Shown: positions 5,269-8,256 of the stretch, piece by piece | How the letters are laid out: each line of letters opens with the position of its first letter | Position numbering within the stretch: the first letter of the stretch is position 1 | Source: Bacteroidales bacterium UBA1237 | GTDB taxonomy: Bacteria > Bacteroidota > Bacteroidia > Bacteroidales > UBA932 | NCBI GenBank assembly: GCA_002308935.1 | Contig: DBWN01000280.1 | Span: 3,579-11,834 of the forward strand | Length of the DNA: 8,256 nt | Reading direction: 5' to 3' | Notes under the pieces: model-generated | Database searches by the model: none | What the model was told of the DNA's origin: nothing | The model's input: only the letters and a program-made list of their open reading frames with translations | Made by a program: the position numbers and the translations under genes

Positions 5269-6777
5269 TTAGATCATCGGGGCGAAAAGCCTCATCACTT
5301 TCTCGTATAGGACGCTGGTCCATGAGCGCTTTTCCCACTGCTCGAGATCGAGTTCTTCGCAAAGTTCCAGATCCTTGAAGAACACTTCTTTGCAAAGAGC
5401 TGCGGTTTCCTTGTCGTATATGAAGGAATTGATCTCGTAGTTTATGTCGAAACTCCTCGGGTCCAGATTGGATGAACCTACGATTGAGAGGTAATCGTCG
5501 CAAACCAAGGTCTTCGAATGGATGAACTGTCCTCCTCTGAGATAGATTTTGACACCGGCTTCAAGGACCTCTGTGTAATAGGACTTGTTGGCCGGTCTTA
5601 TGAACCATGTGTCGACTCTTTGAGGCAGCATGAGCCTCACGTCAACTCCAGACAGGGCGGCGCTTTTGATAGCATTGAGAAGAGGCTCGGGCGGAATGAA
5701 ATAAGGAGTCTGGATATAGACGTATTCCTTTGCGTTGTGAAGTATCCACTCGTAGCCCATTTGGGTGATGGGCCATTCGACATCCGGCTCATCAGGGACC
5801 ATCTGCACAGTCTTTCCACTGAGGACTGGAAGGGGGGAGTCCAGACTGTCCACCTTGAAGGATACGTCCTGAGGGATTCCGGCCGGGGGAGTCGCGGCGG
5901 AAAGATCGGTAGCCCAGGGCTGGAAATACTCCTTGAACGGAAGGTCTATCTGCCCGTCAGCGGAAAGCCACGCATCCATGAAAATGTACTGGAGAGAAGC
6001 GACAGCAGGTCCTTCAACTCTCATGTGGGTGTCTCTCCAAAGCTCGAAGTATCTGTCCTTTATGTTCATGCCTCCGGTATAACCGATCTTGCCGTCGATC
6101 ACTACGATCTTGCGATGGTCCCGGAAGTTCAGGGTCGTCACGAATTTCAGGAAATGCTTTCTCGGGTTAGTGAACTTCACTACCTCGATCCCGGCCTTCC
6201 TCATTTCGTTGTAGTATCTTTCCCTTATGGAGAAGTTGGCGACATTCTCATGGACGAAGCGCACCTTCACTCCTTGACGGGCTTTCTCCATCAGAGCTTC
6301 CTTGACCCTGTTGCTCCATTTGTCGTTCCCGAAAAGGTAGTACTCCATATGGATGTATTCCTTCGCATCTGTGATGTCCTTCATCAGGAGCTCGAACTTC
6401 CTCTTCCCACAGGTTATTATCTCAACGGAGTTGTCCTGGGAGGGGGTAGGGAAATTGCGCTGGGAAAGAAGGCGGGCAAGGGGCCTGAAGCGCTCCTCGA
6501 TTCCCTTAATGCTCTTATCTGAGAAAAGGAGCCTGTTGATTTCATGGGTGGTGCCTTCAGTGAACACGTCGCGATAATGGAGATGCTTCCTGTAGAAATA
6601 CCAATGGTGCCGGTAATTCACCCCGAGACACAGATACAGAATGATTCCGATGATGGGAAGAACCGCGATAATGAGCATCCATGAGATCTTCTTGCTGGAG
6701 TCCACATTGTCCGTCAGTATGACGAGCATCACTCCGGCGAGAAGAAGACCGAACAGTATGGAGAGAAGGATACTCAT
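5269..6777 (-). CDS. cls: Cardiolipin synthase, phospholipase D superfamily
   Basis: A 502-residue membrane enzyme of the ClsA type, which condenses two phosphatidylglycerol molecules into cardiolipin and releases glycerol. Two N-terminal hydrophobic segments (about 2-21 and 33-52) form the usual anchoring hairpin, followed by the YRHHWYFYRK basic patch. Two PLD half-domains each carry a complete HKD motif. In the first, HRKIVVID, these are His221, Lys223 and Asp228, followed by GGMN. In the second, HSKTLVCD, they are His420, Lys422 and Asp427, followed by SSNLDPRSF. HMEYYLF (143-149) and YIQTPYFIP (354-362) are further family hallmarks. Length is normal. It starts 12 bases after the glpK stop with no strong Shine-Dalgarno, so translation may rely on coupling. 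A different PLD-family transphosphatidylase cannot be excluded, but ClsA-like synthase is by far the best fit. Confidence 0.94.
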   Translation of the reverse strand: MSILLSILFGLLLAGVMLVILTDNVDSSKKISWMLIIAVLPIIGIILYLCLGVNYRHHWYFYRKHLHYRDVFTEGTTHEINRLLFSDKSIKGIEERFRPLARLLSQRNFPTPSQDNSVEIITCGKRKFELLMKDITDAKEYIHMEYYLFGNDKWSNRVKEALMEKARQGVKVRFVHENVANFSIRERYYNEMRKAGIEVVKFTNPRKHFLKFVTTLNFRDHRKIVVIDGKIGYTGGMNIKDRYFELWRDTHMRVEGPAVASLQYIFMDAWLSADGQIDLPFKEYFQPWATDLSAATPPAGIPQDVSFKVDSLDSPLPVLSGKTVQMVPDEPDVEWPITQMGYEWILHNAKEYVYIQTPYFIPPEPLLNAIKSAALSGVDVRLMLPQRVDTWFIRPANKSYYTEVLEAGVKIYLRGGQFIHSKTLVCDDYLSIVGSSNLDPRSFDINYEINSFIYDKETAALCKEVFFKDLELCEELDLEQWEKRSWTSVLYEKVMRLFAPMI

Positions 6778-6789
6778 GCGATATGGGAT

Positions 6790-8256
6790 CTATCGGGATG
6801 AAAGACTTCTTCCGACTGCGTCCTTCCATCCTTCTTTCAGCTTTGAAACTTCAGAGGACGGCATTTCAGGGGAGAAGACCCTGTCGGCTTTCCATTGAGA
6901 ACGTATCTCACTGATGCTGTCCCAGAATCCTACGGCCAGGCCGGCGAGATAGCAGGCCCCAAGGGCTGTAGTCTCTGTGATCACCGGGCGTATGACGTCC
7001 GTACCGAGCATGTCGGACTGGAACTGCATGAGGAGGTTGTCGTTTGAAGCGCCTCCATCTACCTTCAGCTCCTTGATCTTGATGCCCGCATCTTTTTCCA
7101 TAGCTCCGACTATGTCCATGGTCTGGAATGCTATCCCTTCAAGAGCCGCCCTTGCTATATGAGCTGAAGTGGTTCCGCGTGTTATGCCATATATGCAACC
7201 TCTGGCGTCAGGGTCCCAATGAGGTGCTCCGAGTCCGGTGAGGGCGGGAACGAAGTACACTCCTCCGTTGTCTTTCGCTTTCTGGGCCAGAGGCTCAACA
7301 TCTGAAGAGGATCTTATCACTCCAAGTCCGTCCCTTAGCCATTGCACAACGCTGCCTCCTACGAAAATGCTGCCTTCAAGGGCGTAATTGACTGTCTTCC
7401 CGATCTTCCAAGCGACTGTCGAAAGCAGGTTGTTCTTTGACAGTATAGGGGAGTCGCCGGTGTTCATGAGCAGGAAACATCCTGTACCATAAGTGTTCTT
7501 GACGGATCCCGCCTCGGTGCACATCTGACCGAATAGGGCGGACTGCTGATCACCCGCTATTCCTGCAATAGGTATCCGGTATCCGAGAAGGGAAGAGGTG
7601 GAAGTGTAGCCGTAAACCTCGCTTGAAGAACACACTTTGGGGAGCATGGATTCCGGAATCCCGAAAAGTTTCAGAAGGTCCTTGTCCCATTTTAGGGTGT
7701 GTATGTTGAAAAGCATCGTCCTGGAAGCGTTGCTGACGTCCGTGACATGCTTTTTCCCTTTGGTGAGGTTCCAGACGAGGAAGGAGTCAATGGTGCCGAA
7801 GCGCAGCTCTCCGCGTTCAGCCATTTTTCTTGCTCCGCTCACATTGTCGAGTATCCACTTGACCTTTGTGGCACTGAAATAAGGGTCAACGACGAGTCCG
7901 GTCTTTTCCCTTATCATTTTATCAGCTCCGTCCTTTATGAGCTGCTCACAATAGGGAGCAGTCCTCCTGTCCTGCCATACGATGGCGTTGTATACCGGTT
8001 CTCCGGTTTCGGCGTCCCAAACGACAGTGGTCTCCCTCTGGTTGGTGATACCGATGGCGGCTATCTGGGTGGGACGGATTCCCAAAGAGGTAATTGCCTC
8101 AGCAACAACTGAGGCTTCAGAGGACCAGATGTCCCTGGGGTCGTGTTCAACCCAGCCTTCTTTCGGGAAATGCTGTCGGAATTCTTTCTGGGCCAGGCTC
8201 TTTATACGGCCTTCGTGGTCGAATATCAGAGCTCTGGAGGAACTTGTTCCCTGATC
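6790..8256 (-). CDS. glpK: Glycerol kinase (first few codons outside the window)
   Basis: FGGY-family sugar kinase that converts glycerol and ATP into sn-glycerol-3-phosphate in the cytoplasm. The visible 488 residues begin at DQGTSSSR, the N-terminal phosphate-binding motif, so only about 6-10 residues are lost. Glycerol-binding positions known from the E. coli enzyme are conserved: Arg-Glu in NQRETT, Trp in AIVWQDRR, Tyr in DPYFSATKVKW, Asp in GIAGDQQSALFG and Phe in ALEGSIFVGG. Further hallmarks are NASRTMLFNIHTL, NTYGTGCFLLMNTG and VDGGASNDNLLMQFQSD. The loop before GIAGDQQ reads TSTSSLLGYRIP. It has neither the GKGGTR fructose-bisphosphate site of E. coli GlpK nor the phosphorylatable His of the Firmicutes enzymes, so it is probably not controlled in those ways (inference). 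It is the first visible gene of the unit; its promoter, and any glpF or glpA neighbour, lie outside. The frame was extended upstream to the window edge because homology continues past the nearest internal start-like codon at 8085. Confidence 0.97.
   Translation of the reverse strand, partial: DQGTSSSRALIFDHEGRIKSLAQKEFRQHFPKEGWVEHDPRDIWSSEASVVAEAITSLGIRPTQIAAIGITNQRETTVVWDAETGEPVYNAIVWQDRRTAPYCEQLIKDGADKMIREKTGLVVDPYFSATKVKWILDNVSGARKMAERGELRFGTIDSFLVWNLTKGKKHVTDVSNASRTMLFNIHTLKWDKDLLKLFGIPESMLPKVCSSSEVYGYTSTSSLLGYRIPIAGIAGDQQSALFGQMCTEAGSVKNTYGTGCFLLMNTGDSPILSKNNLLSTVAWKIGKTVNYALEGSIFVGGSVVQWLRDGLGVIRSSSDVEPLAQKAKDNGGVYFVPALTGLGAPHWDPDARGCIYGITRGTTSAHIARAALEGIAFQTMDIVGAMEKDAGIKIKELKVDGGASNDNLLMQFQSDMLGTDVIRPVITETTALGACYLAGLAVGFWDSISEIRSQWKADRVFSPEMPSSEVSKLKEGWKDAVGRSLSSR

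Noticed and set aside
5258..5503. N-terminal extension of the DUF4252-like protein by 82 residues into cls
   Set aside because: The extension is a shadow of cls, rich in Arg and without homology, and would bury an obvious signal peptide that starts at 5257.
5518..6522. A 334-codon open frame on the plus strand opposite cls
   Set aside because: The opposite strand encodes a complete two-HKD cardiolipin synthase; the antisense product shows no family features or ribosome site.
1..8256. Possible CRISPR array, mobile element, tRNA or undescribed defence system
   Set aside because: No spaced repeats, transposase, terminal inverted repeats, tRNA-like cloverleaf or unknown multi-gene cassette was seen; all genes but one belong to well-known housekeeping families.

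Overview
This window looks like chromosomal DNA from a member of the Bacteroidota, probably of the Bacteroidales type. Four observations point that way. The dcw cluster opens mraZ-rsmH-(short FtsL-like protein)-transpeptidase-murE. A perfect TAnnTTTG-type -7 promoter element sits upstream of mraZ. Several starts lack a Shine-Dalgarno sequence. One small secreted protein resembles the Bacteroidota family DUF4252. By eye the base composition is about half GC in the genes and clearly AT-rich in the one long intergenic gap. The genus cannot be told from this sequence. All real genes lie on the minus strand, so biological order runs from high to low coordinates.

Region A (8256 down to about 4650) is a glycerol/phospholipid transcription unit: glpK (glycerol kinase, 5' end cut by the window edge), then a phospholipase-D-type cardiolipin synthase, then a small exported protein resembling DUF4252. 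The gaps are only 11-12 bases. The unit ends in a strong intrinsic terminator at 4651-4679. Bacterial cardiolipin synthases of this class release glycerol, and GlpK phosphorylates glycerol to glycerol-3-phosphate, a phospholipid precursor, so the pairing is metabolically coherent.

Region B (about 4680-4397) is the intergenic control region. In minus-strand order it holds a minor hairpin, the terminator, an AT-rich stretch, four TGGRA-like repeats spaced exactly 10 bases apart (a probable MraZ operator), the -7 element and a leader of about 100 bases that may be structured.

Region C (4396 down to 1) is the start of the dcw (division and cell wall) operon: mraZ, rsmH, ftsL-like, an FtsI-class penicillin-binding protein and the first 192 residues of murE. 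Spacing is tight (11-base gap, 4-base ATGA overlap, 45-base gap, 13-base gap), which argues for one transcript that couples septal peptidoglycan cross-linking to precursor synthesis.

No mobile element, CRISPR array, tRNA, rRNA or exotic system was seen. The points most worth a second look are the phased MraZ operator overlapping the promoter, the glpK-cls-DUF4252 unit, the absence of known regulatory loops in GlpK, an altered second DxxxR motif in MraZ, and a PBP that ends in a charged tail with no room for a PASTA domain.
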